Notes under the pieces: model-generated
What the model saw: the letters and a program-made list of their open reading frames with translations, nothing else
The model's database searches: none
What the model was told of the DNA's origin: nothing
From: a virus
Virus record (IMG/VR): IMGVR_UViG_3300027782_000159
Span: 1-40,069 of that record
Strand: one strand, 5' to 3'
DNA length: 40,069 nt
Part shown: piece after piece, positions 1 through 8,302 of the stretch
Layout of the letters: the number at the start of each line of letters is the position of its first letter
How positions within the stretch are numbered: position 1 is the first letter of the stretch
Translations under genes and position numbers: made by a program

Positions 1-1016
<1,016 letters not shown>

Positions 1017-1080
1017 AATTTCCTCCTCCAATTATTTAGGCTAAACGCCTCTAAATAAAAAATTATTTCACAATAAATGG

Positions 1081-1109
1081 TTGACCTTTCCATGCAACTC
1101 ATACATAAT
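1081..1109 (+). promoter_or_regulatory. Sigma70-like promoter for uvsW
   Basis: TTGACC (1081-1086), 17 bp spacer, CATAAT (1104-1109), 20 bp before the uvsW start codon. It lies in the short gap between two divergent genes. A small hairpin (ATTTAGGC with GCCT..AAAT, about 1033-1056) sits beside it. Confidence 0.6.
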
Positions 1110-1128
1110 TGCGCTCCAAGGAAAAAAC

Positions 1129-2565
1129 ATGGAAAAAGACACGATACTCATAATAGAGAACGATTTCTGCCAACTCGTAACGACCAACGGAAAGCTCAAG
1201 CACACCCTCTGGGATTGCCTTCGTTTTCGTGAACGCAACTATTTCCACAGCAGGCTCTACAAGCAGAAACTGTGGGACGGGTACACCGAGTTCTTCAAGA
1301 AAGAAACCGGGAGATTCCTCACGGGGCTGCTTCCGGAGGTCAAGGCGGCGATGAAACACTTCGAGATAGACGCCGAGGTGAGGGACAACAGGACGAATGT
1401 CGATTTCAGGCACGACGAGATAAACCACAGCTTCCTCAACTCATGGCTTCCCGAGGGCATGGACAGGATAACCCTCCACGACTACCAGGTCGAACTCATA
1501 AACCAGTCGATAAAGCACCGTCGAGGAGTGGTCTACGCCCCGACGAGCGCGGGCAAGACCTTCATCATGCTCGGCATACTCAAGGCTCTCCCCCCGAACA
1601 CGCCGACCCTAATCCTGCAGAACAGGGTCGGTCTGGCTGAGCAGAACTACTCCGAGCTGTCCAAGTGGGGGTTCGAGAACCTCGGAAGGCTGTGGGGCGG
1701 GAAATTCGATCCGAACATCGTGACCGTAGCCAGCGTCCAGTCCGTCGAGAAGATAGAGAAGGAACTCCCGAAGATAAAAGTCCTGATAGTCGACGAGATA
1801 CACGACATGATGTCCGCGACCCCGAAGGGCGTCTACAAGAAGCTCAAGGGCGCCGGCGTACGCATAGCGATCAGCGCCACCCCGTTCAAGTTCGGCGAGA
1901 CCGACAAATGCCAGAAACACCTCGTGAAGGGTTTTTTCGGACCGGTGCTGAAGATAAAGTCGGCGGAGGGCGGCGTGCTTACGACCGCGAAACTGCAGGA
2001 GCGTGGCATACTCTCGTCCAGCAAATGCGTTTTCTACCCGGTGAGCGAGCCGAGGATACCGCACGACATATACATCGACGCCGTCACCAGGGGCATAGCA
2101 CAGAACCAGATGCTCAACGACATGGTGACCAAGATAGCCAGGAAGTGTTCCGGGAGGACGCTCATACTGGTCGACCGCATAGCCCACGGGGACAAGCTCA
2201 GCGAGCTCATACCAAACTCGCTCTGGGTGCAGGGGAGCGACAACTCCGAGACCAGGAAGAAAGTCATATTGGAGCTGCAGAAGTCCAAGAAGTCGGTTGT
2301 CGCCATAGCGACCCAGCAGATATTCAACACGGGCATAAACGTCTACTGCCACAACCTCATAAACGCCGCCGGGGGTCAGGCTGACCACCAGATCATCCAG
2401 AGGATGGGAAGGGGTCTGAGGACTGCGAATGACAAGGACGGGCTCAGCTACTACGATTTCACGTTCGACATAAACCCGTACCTCCTGGAACACAGCAACA
2501 AGAGGATATCCATCCTGAGGAAGGAAGGTCACGAGGTCGACGTCCGCGAGGCTTTCGACCTATGA
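1129..2565 (+). CDS. uvsW: UvsW-like superfamily II helicase
   Basis: 478 residues, close to T4 UvsW (about 500). Seen: a UvsW-type N-terminal region to about residue 110, then HDYQVELI (Q-motif-like), Walker A APTSAGKTF, Walker B/DEAH-type VDEIHDM, motif III ISATPFK and motif VI QRMGRGLRT near the C-terminus. In T4, UvsW unwinds R-loops, Holliday junctions and stalled forks and drives the switch from origin- to recombination-dependent replication. The ATG at 1129 has AAGGA 6 nt upstream; the in-frame TTG at 1081 falls in the promoter. The last 4 bp overlap the next gene (ATGA), so translation is probably coupled. Confidence 0.9.
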   Translation: MEKDTILIIENDFCQLVTTNGKLKHTLWDCLRFRERNYFHSRLYKQKLWDGYTEFFKKETGRFLTGLLPEVKAAMKHFEIDAEVRDNRTNVDFRHDEINHSFLNSWLPEGMDRITLHDYQVELINQSIKHRRGVVYAPTSAGKTFIMLGILKALPPNTPTLILQNRVGLAEQNYSELSKWGFENLGRLWGGKFDPNIVTVASVQSVEKIEKELPKIKVLIVDEIHDMMSATPKGVYKKLKGAGVRIAISATPFKFGETDKCQKHLVKGFFGPVLKIKSAEGGVLTTAKLQERGILSSSKCVFYPVSEPRIPHDIYIDAVTRGIAQNQMLNDMVTKIARKCSGRTLILVDRIAHGDKLSELIPNSLWVQGSDNSETRKKVILELQKSKKSVVAIATQQIFNTGINVYCHNLINAAGGQADHQIIQRMGRGLRTANDKDGLSYYDFTFDINPYLLEHSNKRISILRKEGHEVDVREAFDL

Positions 2566-2873
2566 ACACCCCTGAATTCGAGAAATCGTTCTACGACAGC
2601 CAGATAGATCTCATGTGCGAACGCTACTCGTCGGTGTTCAGGAAATGGAACATGAAATGGGAAAGCTTCTTCTCCATGGTGTCCGTGAAGCTCAAGGGCA
2701 ACCCGTACAAGACGTGGATATTCCTTTTCGGTCTCGAGCCGGTTCTCCGCGAGTGCGGCAGGATAAAGAACCGGTCCGACAGGGTGTCAGCCCTCAAGGC
2801 GACCACCCAGAAGAGGCTCATGTCCCTCACGAAGGGTGATGACGACATAAGGTTTTACATAAACAACATCTGA
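2562..2873 (+). CDS. Small unknown protein coupled to UvsW
   Basis: 103 residues, predicted mostly helical, rich in Lys, Arg and aromatic residues. Its ATG overlaps the uvsW stop by 4 bp. In T4 a small helical protein (UvsW.1) also follows uvsW; position and size make that comparison attractive, but no diagnostic residues support it. A role together with UvsW is inferred from coupling only. Confidence 0.75.
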   Translation: MNTPEFEKSFYDSQIDLMCERYSSVFRKWNMKWESFFSMVSVKLKGNPYKTWIFLFGLEPVLRECGRIKNRSDRVSALKATTQKRLMSLTKGDDDIRFYINNI

Positions 2874-2888
2874 AGCATTGAAAAAAAT

Positions 2889-2919
2889 ATCCCCCAAGCC
2901 TTATAACTCTATGGGGGAT
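2889..2919 (+). promoter_or_regulatory. Hairpin that hides the HNH ribosome site, with a TTATAA promoter in its loop
   Basis: ATCCCCCA (2889-2896) pairs perfectly with TGGGGGAT (2912-2919). The 15-nt loop begins exactly with AGCCTTATAAC (2897-2907), the motif also found upstream of the gp32 and prkA genes. The 3' arm holds the GGGGG ribosome-binding site of the HNH gene, whose ATG is at 2925. Read-through transcripts from uvsW would fold and hide this site. A transcript started from the loop promoter would lack the 5' arm. T4 I-TevI is controlled in this way. Confidence 0.6.
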
Positions 2920-2924
2920 CAAAC

Positions 2925-3194
2925 ATGAGAAAGACGATAAACAAGATAGCCAAGAAACATACCGAGGGCAAGTGCCAGCTGTGCGGTGAATCCGACTACG
3001 CCGTCCTGGACTGCCACAGGATAGTCCCGGGGGAGGATGGCGGCGAGTACAGCGACTTCAACACCGTGGTGCTCTGCTCGAACTGCCACAGGAAAGTGCA
3101 CGACGGTCAGATCGTGATGGACAGGAAGTACCAGACGCTGGAGGGGAGGTGGGTCCTGCGGTATACCGTCGGCGACGAGGAAAAGTGGACTTGA
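2925..3194 (+). CDS. HNH endonuclease (small, free-standing)
   Basis: 89 residues. A treble-clef/HNH layout is visible: CQLC (17-20), the HNH histidine in DCHRIV (H31), N46 in the SDFNTVVLC stretch, CSNC (51-54) and the final His pair H55/H59. Such proteins nick or cut DNA and in phages often act as homing endonucleases. The neighbours are an intact uvsW block on one side and a minus-strand gene abutting its stop on the other, typical of a free-standing homing gene dropped between genes. See the overlapping hairpin entry for its control. Confidence 0.85.
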   Translation: MRKTINKIAKKHTEGKCQLCGESDYAVLDCHRIVPGEDGGEYSDFNTVVLCSNCHRKVHDGQIVMDRKYQTLEGRWVLRYTVGDEEKWT

Positions 3195-3491
3195 TCATCT
3201 CATCTCGAGCTGATCGGCGATCTGCTTGACTATGTCGAACACCGTGCCGGGCTTTTCCGAGTCTATCCTCGACATGACGTCATCCCTCGATTTCCTCGTG
3301 AGGCTGGCGAACGACCCCATCGACTTGATCCTAGCCTTGAGCGAGGCTGTGTCGAACACTTCTATGGGGGTGTCCTCGGCGACTTTAGACGAGTCGCTTG
3401 TCTTGATGGCGGAAAGCGACGAGACGACCTCGTCCCTCACGTCTTCGAAGTCGGATCTCGACTCCAGCCACTGCCTGAATGTTTTTTCCAT
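3195..3491 (-). CDS. Unknown small protein with an F-x-x-W-L leader
   Basis: 98 residues. It starts MEKTFRQWLESRSDFED, resembling the leader of several other small proteins in this window (28684, 31553, 31855) and T4 capsid-targeting sequences. The rest is polar, Ser-rich and probably helical. Its stop codon directly abuts the stop of the convergent HNH gene. An AGGG lies only 2 nt before the ATG, so the ribosome site is poor. A packaged internal-protein role is inferred only from the leader. Confidence 0.65.
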   Translation of the reverse strand: MEKTFRQWLESRSDFEDVRDEVVSSLSAIKTSDSSKVAEDTPIEVFDTASLKARIKSMGSFASLTRKSRDDVMSRIDSEKPGTVFDIVKQIADQLEMR

Positions 3492-3545
3492 GCCCTATCT
3501 ATGGAACACGGGCGACAATTACGCCACAAACAACTATATAGATTT

Positions 3546-4352
3546 ATGGAAAAATACAGCTTCAGGAAATACGCCGAATGGGCGGACTACGGATTCAACA
3601 CCAAGGACGTCAAGGACGAGAAGGTCGTCGGCGGCACCGTGGACGTTTCCGGCCACAACCCCATGGACATAATACATTCCGGGAAGATAATAGCCGAGAT
3701 CACGGACGGGAAAGACATCGGCAACCTCGTGATGAACCACAGGTTCCAGGGCTTGGTGGAGTGGGGGGCGGAGCCGGGCGCGCTGCAGCTCCAGCTCACG
3801 CCCCTCGGAAGCTACAAGATAATAACGAGAAGGATGATAAGCGACCTGCAGGGTCAACCCAAGTGGATATGCAAGAAGATATTCCCGCTCGAGGAGGACG
3901 TGCACAACACCAGGGAGGAAGCCTACGCCTCCGAGGTCAGGGACTACCTGGAGTCGCTCAACGAGACGATGCTGGACACCGCAAAGCCGAAGTTCGAGAA
4001 GTTCGACATGCTATCGAGCAGGATGTTCGCGTCCGTGAGGAAGAACTACCCTTCGTACATCATGTTCCCCATCGGCATGGTCAAGAAGAGCGACAACTAC
4101 CACAAGTACGTGTTCGAGTTCAGGGGTCACGGGGCTGAGGGTCCGGGCAAGTCCAGGGCGGAGCAGTTCAACATAGACCTGTATTGGGACGAGAAGGCTG
4201 GTCTGGTCAAGTGCTGGGGATACGACATAGATTCGTCCATGCGCCACCACACGTGGTACGTGCAGCCTTCCGAGTGGGAGGAGTGGTTCGCGCCGTCGCA
4301 GGACCACAAGGAGATCATAGAGTCCGTGGTCGCCGCGTTCATGACATACTAG
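3546..4352 (+). CDS. Unknown conserved-looking phage protein
   Basis: About 268 residues from the ATG at 3546; an in-frame ATG at 3501 would add 15 residues, and neither has a convincing ribosome site. The 3546 start gives MEKYSFRKYAEWADYGF, another possible F-x-x-Y leader. The body mixes beta and helical segments, with aromatic-rich patches near the C-terminus (TWYVQPSEWEEWF). No enzyme motif is recognised. CTATATAG lies 5 bp upstream of this ATG in the divergent gap. It is followed closely by the thioredoxin gene, whose ribosome site overlaps its stop codon. Confidence 0.75.
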   Translation: MEKYSFRKYAEWADYGFNTKDVKDEKVVGGTVDVSGHNPMDIIHSGKIIAEITDGKDIGNLVMNHRFQGLVEWGAEPGALQLQLTPLGSYKIITRRMISDLQGQPKWICKKIFPLEEDVHNTREEAYASEVRDYLESLNETMLDTAKPKFEKFDMLSSRMFASVRKNYPSYIMFPIGMVKKSDNYHKYVFEFRGHGAEGPGKSRAEQFNIDLYWDEKAGLVKCWGYDIDSSMRHHTWYVQPSEWEEWFAPSQDHKEIIESVVAAFMTY

Positions 4353-4360
4353 GAGATAAA

Positions 4361-4810
4361 TTGAGAAGCCCGTTCAACATCATCCTGTCGCTGGTCTGCC
4401 TTTCCATGCTCGTCATGGCGACGAAGAACAAGAACGAGATCAAGCTCACGAAGGCTAGGTCCGAGGGGCGGGCGGAAAAGCCGAGCGCCGAATCGACCTA
4501 TTCCGCGGTCATGGGGAAGGCGAAACTAGAAGGTAGCCGAGTGGTCTTGGTTTTCGGCGCCGGATGGTGCGTATGGTGCCAGAAGCTGGAGTCCGAGACG
4601 CTGACCGCCTTGAGGGTGAAGTCCAAGATGTACGAGATGAAAGTCGTCAAGCTCAAGGTCGACATCGAGAAAAACAAGGACATAGCCATGAGGTACAACG
4701 TTAAGTCGATCCCGGTTCTGGTGCTGGTCGACGGCGACGAGAAGGTGATCGGGAGGCGTGATGGCTACATGAACGTCAAGGACATGCTTTCGTGGCTCAA
4801 CCTCAACTGA
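4361..4810 (+). CDS. Exported or membrane-anchored thioredoxin-like protein
   Basis: 149 residues from a TTG start at 4361, chosen because AGGAG sits 5 nt upstream and overlaps the previous stop. Residues 2-20 (RSPFNIILSLVCLSMLVMA) form a signal peptide or membrane anchor, followed by a charged linker. The thioredoxin fold starts near 58: a beta strand VVLVFGAGW, the redox pair C70-V-W-C73, and a cis-proline in KSIPVLVLVDGD (P118). The W-C-x-x-C site in a DsbD-gamma-like context suggests disulfide reduction or exchange outside the cytoplasm. Phage thioredoxins are usually cytoplasmic, so export is unusual. Its 3' end overlaps the convergent gene by 8 bp. Confidence 0.85.
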   Translation: MRSPFNIILSLVCLSMLVMATKNKNEIKLTKARSEGRAEKPSAESTYSAVMGKAKLEGSRVVLVFGAGWCVWCQKLESETLTALRVKSKMYEMKVVKLKVDIEKNKDIAMRYNVKSIPVLVLVDGDEKVIGRRDGYMNVKDMLSWLNLN

Positions 4811-5498
4811 ACTCGTTCGGGAACGTCTTCCTGAAGAAATCCTTGGCGTTATCGTCGACACCGTTCTCGTACAGCTTGACGTCGAAATTGAGCTTGGAAA
4901 GCATTTCCTCCCTGACCACCTTGGACATGAACGGAGACATCACCACGTAGTACGGCGAGATCTTCCCGAAATTCATCCACCTGTACAGGGTGCCGTCCGA
5001 TTCAGCCTTCACGTATTCGGACATCGCCGGGCTTTCGCCTAGCTCCGCCTTCAGGAACATCTTTGACTTCCTCAGGGCGTCGAGTATCTTTTGGTTCGAG
5101 ACCTTCGACGGCGCGGCGTCCGTCTTCATGTTGGCTAGGGAGTCATACCTCCTCTTCCAGAGTTTCCACCTTCTCCAAGCCTTGTCGCCTATGAGACATC
5201 CGGCGTCGACTGAAGGGTGACCATCGCCGATCTTGATGTTCTTGAGTATGTCTATCTGAGCCCTGATGTAGAGGTGGAACTCGTCGTCCTTCACGATACC
5301 TTTGGTTTCCCTAATGAGCTTGTAGCAGAGCTTGAAAAGGTAACTCTTCCTCGGGTCTCCCCTGCCCATGCCGGCGTTCTTGTAGTCGGGGAAAGCCTTC
5401 CTGCTCTTCTCGATCCAGACGAGACCGACCGTGTAGGCTAAGGATTCCGTCTCGTCCATCTTGTACTTGACTATGACTTTCTGCACTTCCTTGTCCAT
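4803..5498 (-). CDS. Unknown 231-residue protein
   Basis: The start at 5498 (MDKEVQKVIVKYKMDETESL) is fixed by AAGGAG upstream. The protein is basic and mostly helical, with Trp/Arg-rich segments such as KAWRRWKLWKRRY. I considered a gp59-like helicase loader because of size and the helical basic N-terminal half, but could not align diagnostic residues. A 17-bp palindrome lies 13 bp before its start and could control it. It converges on the thioredoxin gene and overlaps it by 8 bp. Confidence 0.7.
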   Translation of the reverse strand: MDKEVQKVIVKYKMDETESLAYTVGLVWIEKSRKAFPDYKNAGMGRGDPRKSYLFKLCYKLIRETKGIVKDDEFHLYIRAQIDILKNIKIGDGHPSVDAGCLIGDKAWRRWKLWKRRYDSLANMKTDAAPSKVSNQKILDALRKSKMFLKAELGESPAMSEYVKAESDGTLYRWMNFGKISPYYVVMSPFMSKVVREEMLSKLNFDVKLYENGVDDNAKDFFRKTFPNEFS

Positions 5499-5510
5499 GG
5501 TAACTCCTTG

Positions 5511-5527
5511 TGCTATACAATATAGCA
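5511..5527 (-). promoter_or_regulatory. 17-bp palindrome, possible operator or -10 region
   Basis: TGCTATA-CAA-TATAGCA, perfect 7-bp arms. On the minus strand it contains TATATT and TATAGC, suitable as a -10 element, and lies just upstream of the AAGGAG of the 4803-5498 gene. It may be a repressor site overlapping the promoter. Confidence 0.4.
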
Positions 5528-5625
5528 TACTGCCTATATTCTTGGCTACCGATTTCGTTGGTCGGCGAGATTTTTCTCATTATCGAGAAACCCAGCCACT
5601 TTATTTTATAAAAGAAAATTAATCA

Positions 5626-5653
5626 TTGATTTCGTCGGGTTTCATGGTATCTT
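5626..5653 (+). promoter_or_regulatory. Sigma70-like promoter for the structured RNA
   Basis: TTGATT (5626-5631), 16 bp spacer, TATCTT (5648-5653). It lies directly in front of the hairpin-rich, gene-free stretch, so transcription would start near 5660. Confidence 0.5.
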
Positions 5654-5659
5654 AACCTT

Positions 5660-6265
5660 AACTTGTCACAGAAACCTTTGAGTAACGAAGACGGTAGCTT
5701 TCTCTACCACTTTGGATTCGGGAATTGAATGTACCCCAGCCCCGGATCCAACTTCAGAAGAAACCTGAGCAGCCCTAACGGGTAAGTCTTTGTAGTAATT
5801 ATTTTACGAATGGCGCCACGAGAGCCATTGTTATGCTCGGAATGCTAGGTAAGCCTTGGATAGAACAAAAAACGCCGACATCCGTTCCTGCAGACAAGGG
5901 AATGGACTAGCCAAGAGTTAGGACGCATAAACTGGTACTGTTGTTTTCGGTTTCAGGGTCGTCAACCCAAAGTGACGTTCCGTTTCGCGTTGTTTGGTCC
6001 GACAAGTGAAAGAACAGATGTTTTTGACTTGAAGGCAAGACAATGACGACGCGTATCGTCTCGTTTGTATTGTCGATCCAACTTAGCGGTATTTTGGGTT
6101 GAATGGTGTGGGATATGTTTAAACACAGAGAATCCCATTCAATTTAGATGTGGAAACAAGAGGATTCAAAGGGAATCCATATGTCTTTACACTGAACAAG
6201 ATACAACACTAAGTCGGCACTCGTTTTATGGTAATTAAAGACAAACTTGGTAGGAATATACCAAT
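5660..6265 (+). ncRNA. Candidate large structured non-coding RNA (class unknown; GOLLD/ROOL-like in size and setting)
   Basis: The 816 bp between 5499 and 6314 hold no convincing gene on either strand and have lower GC than the neighbours. From about 5690 there is a dense series of perfect or GU-containing stems: 5693-5697/5704-5708; 5714-5722/5741-5749 (9 bp); 5773-5775/5780-5782 with a UAAC tetraloop of the UMAC type; 5809-5814/5824-5829; 5881-5888/5899-5906 (8 bp); 5956-5959/5965-5968; 6028-6031/6036-6039; 6039-6044/6069-6074 enclosing 6048-6051/6057-6060; 6099-6106/6135-6142; 6162-6167/6173-6178; and TTGGTA/TACCAA near 6247-6265. Purine-rich loops and the promoter favour the plus strand. 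GOLLD and ROOL RNAs are long ornate phage RNAs of about 600-800 nt; membership is not shown here. The 3' end is uncertain; 5528-5625 and 6266-6314 hold nothing else I can identify. Confidence 0.55.
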
Positions 6266-6314
6266 TTGGCTGAATAGTGTTTGTTTTGCGACGATTATCG
6301 TGTATCATCCCATC

Positions 6315-7649
6315 ATGTTGCTAACAAACGAAACACAGATGATCTCGGCTCTAGCCGAACTTGACTCCGAAGGGGTCGTTTACTTCTCCTGCAGCGACGA
6401 AATACTCGACTTCACGGACAAGTCGAGGCATGGAGCCTATACGGTGGCTTTGTCGTCGAAAAAGGGCGTATACGAGTTCCTGGTGCATGACGAGTGGGCT
6501 GTCAGGTTGTTCGTGAAGGCTGCGTCGATGACCGTCTTCACCAAGGGCAAGAAGGTCATAGCCTGGGACTGGAAGAATTTCTGCAGCTTCTGCCTCGGGA
6601 GGCACGGAGTCAAGGTGGTCGTCGAATGCTCCCTGATCGACCTGAAGATAATCGAGCATTACGTCGGGTTCAGGAACGAAAAGCCGAAAACGGTCGGCGA
6701 GTGCACGAGGCGTCTCAGGTCGGTCGTCGAGTCCGGGTGCTGGGACAAGCTCCAGGTCGTGTACAAGGGCGTCTACCTTCCCCTCGCCTGCGAGGTCCTC
6801 CCGTGCATGGAGACGGTAGGCATCCTCGACAGGGAGAAGCTCCATGCCCACTACGACATAGCCGGTCAGGAGAACGGGAGGCTGCTCTGCTTCAACGCGT
6901 ACTCCAGGGGCTATGTGCCGCATGTCATCACGCAGGAGCAGAAGGGATGCCTCAAGCCGATAGCCCTGGACCAGCTGTTCGTGTACCTCGACTACAGGAG
7001 CATGGAGGTCAGGGTTCTTGAGTGGCTCACGAAGGACACGGAACTCACGAAGGCTTGCGAGTCGCCGGACATATACAAGGCGTTGTACGAGACGGTCACG
7101 AAGAACGCCTGCGACTCGCCCGAGAAAAGGTCGTTCTGCAAGTCGTTTTTCCTTCCCGTGTTCTACGGCATGTCGCCGTCCACCCTTTCGGAGAGGCTTG
7201 GCGTGTCGCAGTCCACGTCCGAGTCCATAGTGGACAGGGTCAGGAAGATATTCCCGACTGCTTACGGTTGGGTCGAGAGGCAACAGGCGGAAGCCAAGGA
7301 CGCCGGCGTGTCCACGGACATCTTCGGCAGGAGGAGGGTTCTGGAGGACAAGCACTACAGGGCGAGGAACTTCGCGGTCCAGTCGCCCGCGGCTCTGTTC
7401 TGCCTGAAAAAGCTCGTACATCTCCACGAGTCATTGAAGGGCAAGGGTTCCGTCGCTTATAATGTGCATGACGGATACATGATCTATTCCAGCAGGGAGA
7501 ATGTAAGGGACGTGGTTCTGGCGGCGATGTCGGCTCTCCGTTCGGAGGACTCGGCGTTCCCGTCGCTGAGGATGGAGGTCTCCTGCTCCGTGGGCAGGCG
7601 GCTGACGGAGATGAGAGAGTTGAACGTCGCAAAAAAAGGAACAGCATGA
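6315..7649 (+). CDS. polA: Family A DNA polymerase (Leu762 type, degenerate exonuclease region)
   Basis: 444 residues from the ATG at 6315; the in-frame ATG at 6228 lies in hairpin-forming sequence and neither start has a clear ribosome site. Polymerase motifs: motif A YLDYRSMEVRVLEW (catalytic Asp near 226), motif B RSFCKSFFLPVFYGMS (272-287) and motif C NVHDGYMIY (near 385). Aligned on YGMS, the residue matching E. coli Phe762 is Leu, and motif C has HDG instead of HDE. The N-terminal 180 residues lie where the 3'-5' exonuclease should be but lack the D-x-E motif, so proofreading may be absent or separate. Its stop overlaps the next start by 4 bp. Likely the replicative or recombination-coupled polymerase beside the helicase genes. 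Confidence 0.88.
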   Translation: MLLTNETQMISALAELDSEGVVYFSCSDEILDFTDKSRHGAYTVALSSKKGVYEFLVHDEWAVRLFVKAASMTVFTKGKKVIAWDWKNFCSFCLGRHGVKVVVECSLIDLKIIEHYVGFRNEKPKTVGECTRRLRSVVESGCWDKLQVVYKGVYLPLACEVLPCMETVGILDREKLHAHYDIAGQENGRLLCFNAYSRGYVPHVITQEQKGCLKPIALDQLFVYLDYRSMEVRVLEWLTKDTELTKACESPDIYKALYETVTKNACDSPEKRSFCKSFFLPVFYGMSPSTLSERLGVSQSTSESIVDRVRKIFPTAYGWVERQQAEAKDAGVSTDIFGRRRVLEDKHYRARNFAVQSPAALFCLKKLVHLHESLKGKGSVAYNVHDGYMIYSSRENVRDVVLAAMSALRSEDSAFPSLRMEVSCSVGRRLTEMRELNVAKKGTA

Positions 7650-8209
7650 AAAGCATATGTCAGTCCTTCCCGATAACGCACACGGAGTTCGAGGAGTTGA
7701 ACAAGAGTTTCGGGAAGCTTTGCTTCTACGCAGCCCACCAGCTCCAGAAGAAGAATTCCAAGAACAACTACACCGACGACTTCGACGACATAAACCAGGA
7801 GCTCCAGCTCTCGATAGTCCGCGCCGGGTCGTACTACAAGAGGCAGATATACATAGAGAGGTGTTTCGAGGTCGTCTACGAGTACAATTCCGACCCTTTC
7901 CTGCTGGAGATCGTAAACAAGCTACGGGACCTTTGGACCAACCGCACGAGGCACGGAGCCAACCGCCAGAAATTCGGGGGCAGGCAGGAGGTCATGCTCG
8001 AGAGGATGGTCATCAGGACCGTGCCCAGGGGCAAGAGACCGGACAAGATGTCGCAGCTCACCATCGACACCAAGTTCTCGACGTATTGCAAGGCTATAGT
8101 CTGGAACGGGCAGAAGAGCATGGGGAAGAAGATAACCAGGGAGAAGTCGATAAGGAGCGGGCAGGTATCGCTCTCGGAATTTGACTATTTGGGCTCAAGC
8201 GAATTATAA
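7646..8209 (+). CDS. Sigma-factor-like protein (possible gp55 equivalent)
   Basis: 187 residues, start overlapping the polA stop by 4 bp. Two stretches resemble sigma70 region 2: FDDINQELQLSIVRAG (about 46-61) and KFSTYCKAIVWNGQKSMGKK (about 143-162, compare FSTYAxxxI-type core sequence). Unlike ordinary sigma factors, about 80 residues rich in Arg/Lys lie between them. T4 gp55 is a similarly reduced sigma (185 residues) that recognises late promoters. If this is its counterpart, the TTATAA-core motifs in this window are natural targets. A role as another DNA-binding or replication protein cannot be excluded. Confidence 0.5.
   Translation: MKSICQSFPITHTEFEELNKSFGKLCFYAAHQLQKKNSKNNYTDDFDDINQELQLSIVRAGSYYKRQIYIERCFEVVYEYNSDPFLLEIVNKLRDLWTNRTRHGANRQKFGGRQEVMLERMVIRTVPRGKRPDKMSQLTIDTKFSTYCKAIVWNGQKSMGKKITREKSIRSGQVSLSEFDYLGSSEL
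8204..8209 (+). promoter_or_regulatory. TTATAA-core promoter candidate
   Basis: TTATAA at the very end of the sigma-like gene (GAATTATAATG), 6 bp before the 5' arm of the leader hairpin that precedes the glycosyltransferase. A transcript from here would begin almost exactly with that stem. Confidence 0.4.
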
Positions 8210-8214
8210 TGAAC

Positions 8215-8288
8215 AAGGGGCGGAGAAATAGGTTGCCGGGCTAAACATATATTCTTTCAAGACCCAGTGCTGCAGCCCTGCGCCCCTT
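8215..8288 (+). promoter_or_regulatory. Stem-loop leader before the glycosyltransferase gene
   Basis: AAGGGGCG (8215-8222) pairs perfectly with CGCCCCTT (8281-8288). Inside, GGGCT (8248-8252) can pair with AGCCC (8274-8278). The whole element is 74 nt and ends 14 nt before the ATG at 8303, which has no ribosome site of its own. It is not a tRNA (see rejected list). It may protect the 5' end of the transcript or control translation. Confidence 0.45.
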
Positions 8289-8302
8289 TCTCAAACACAT
8301 CT

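Noticed and set aside
4803-5498. T4 gp59-like helicase loader
   Set aside because: Size and a basic helical nature fit, but no diagnostic residues could be aligned by eye.
5759-6214. Group I intron in front of polA
   Set aside because: ACCTGAGC near 5764 resembles the Q element and GACTT/AAGTC (6026/6210) could mimic P7, but a full P-Q-R-S core is not found and the gene upstream is on the other strand, so there is no 5' exon.
6228-6314. Longer PolA start at 6228
   Set aside because: The added 29 residues come from AT-rich, hairpin-forming sequence, have no ribosome site and look unlike the rest of the protein.
8215-8288. tRNA gene
   Set aside because: Length (74 nt) and an acceptor-like stem fit, but there is no TTC-type T arm, no D arm and no anticodon stem in the right place.
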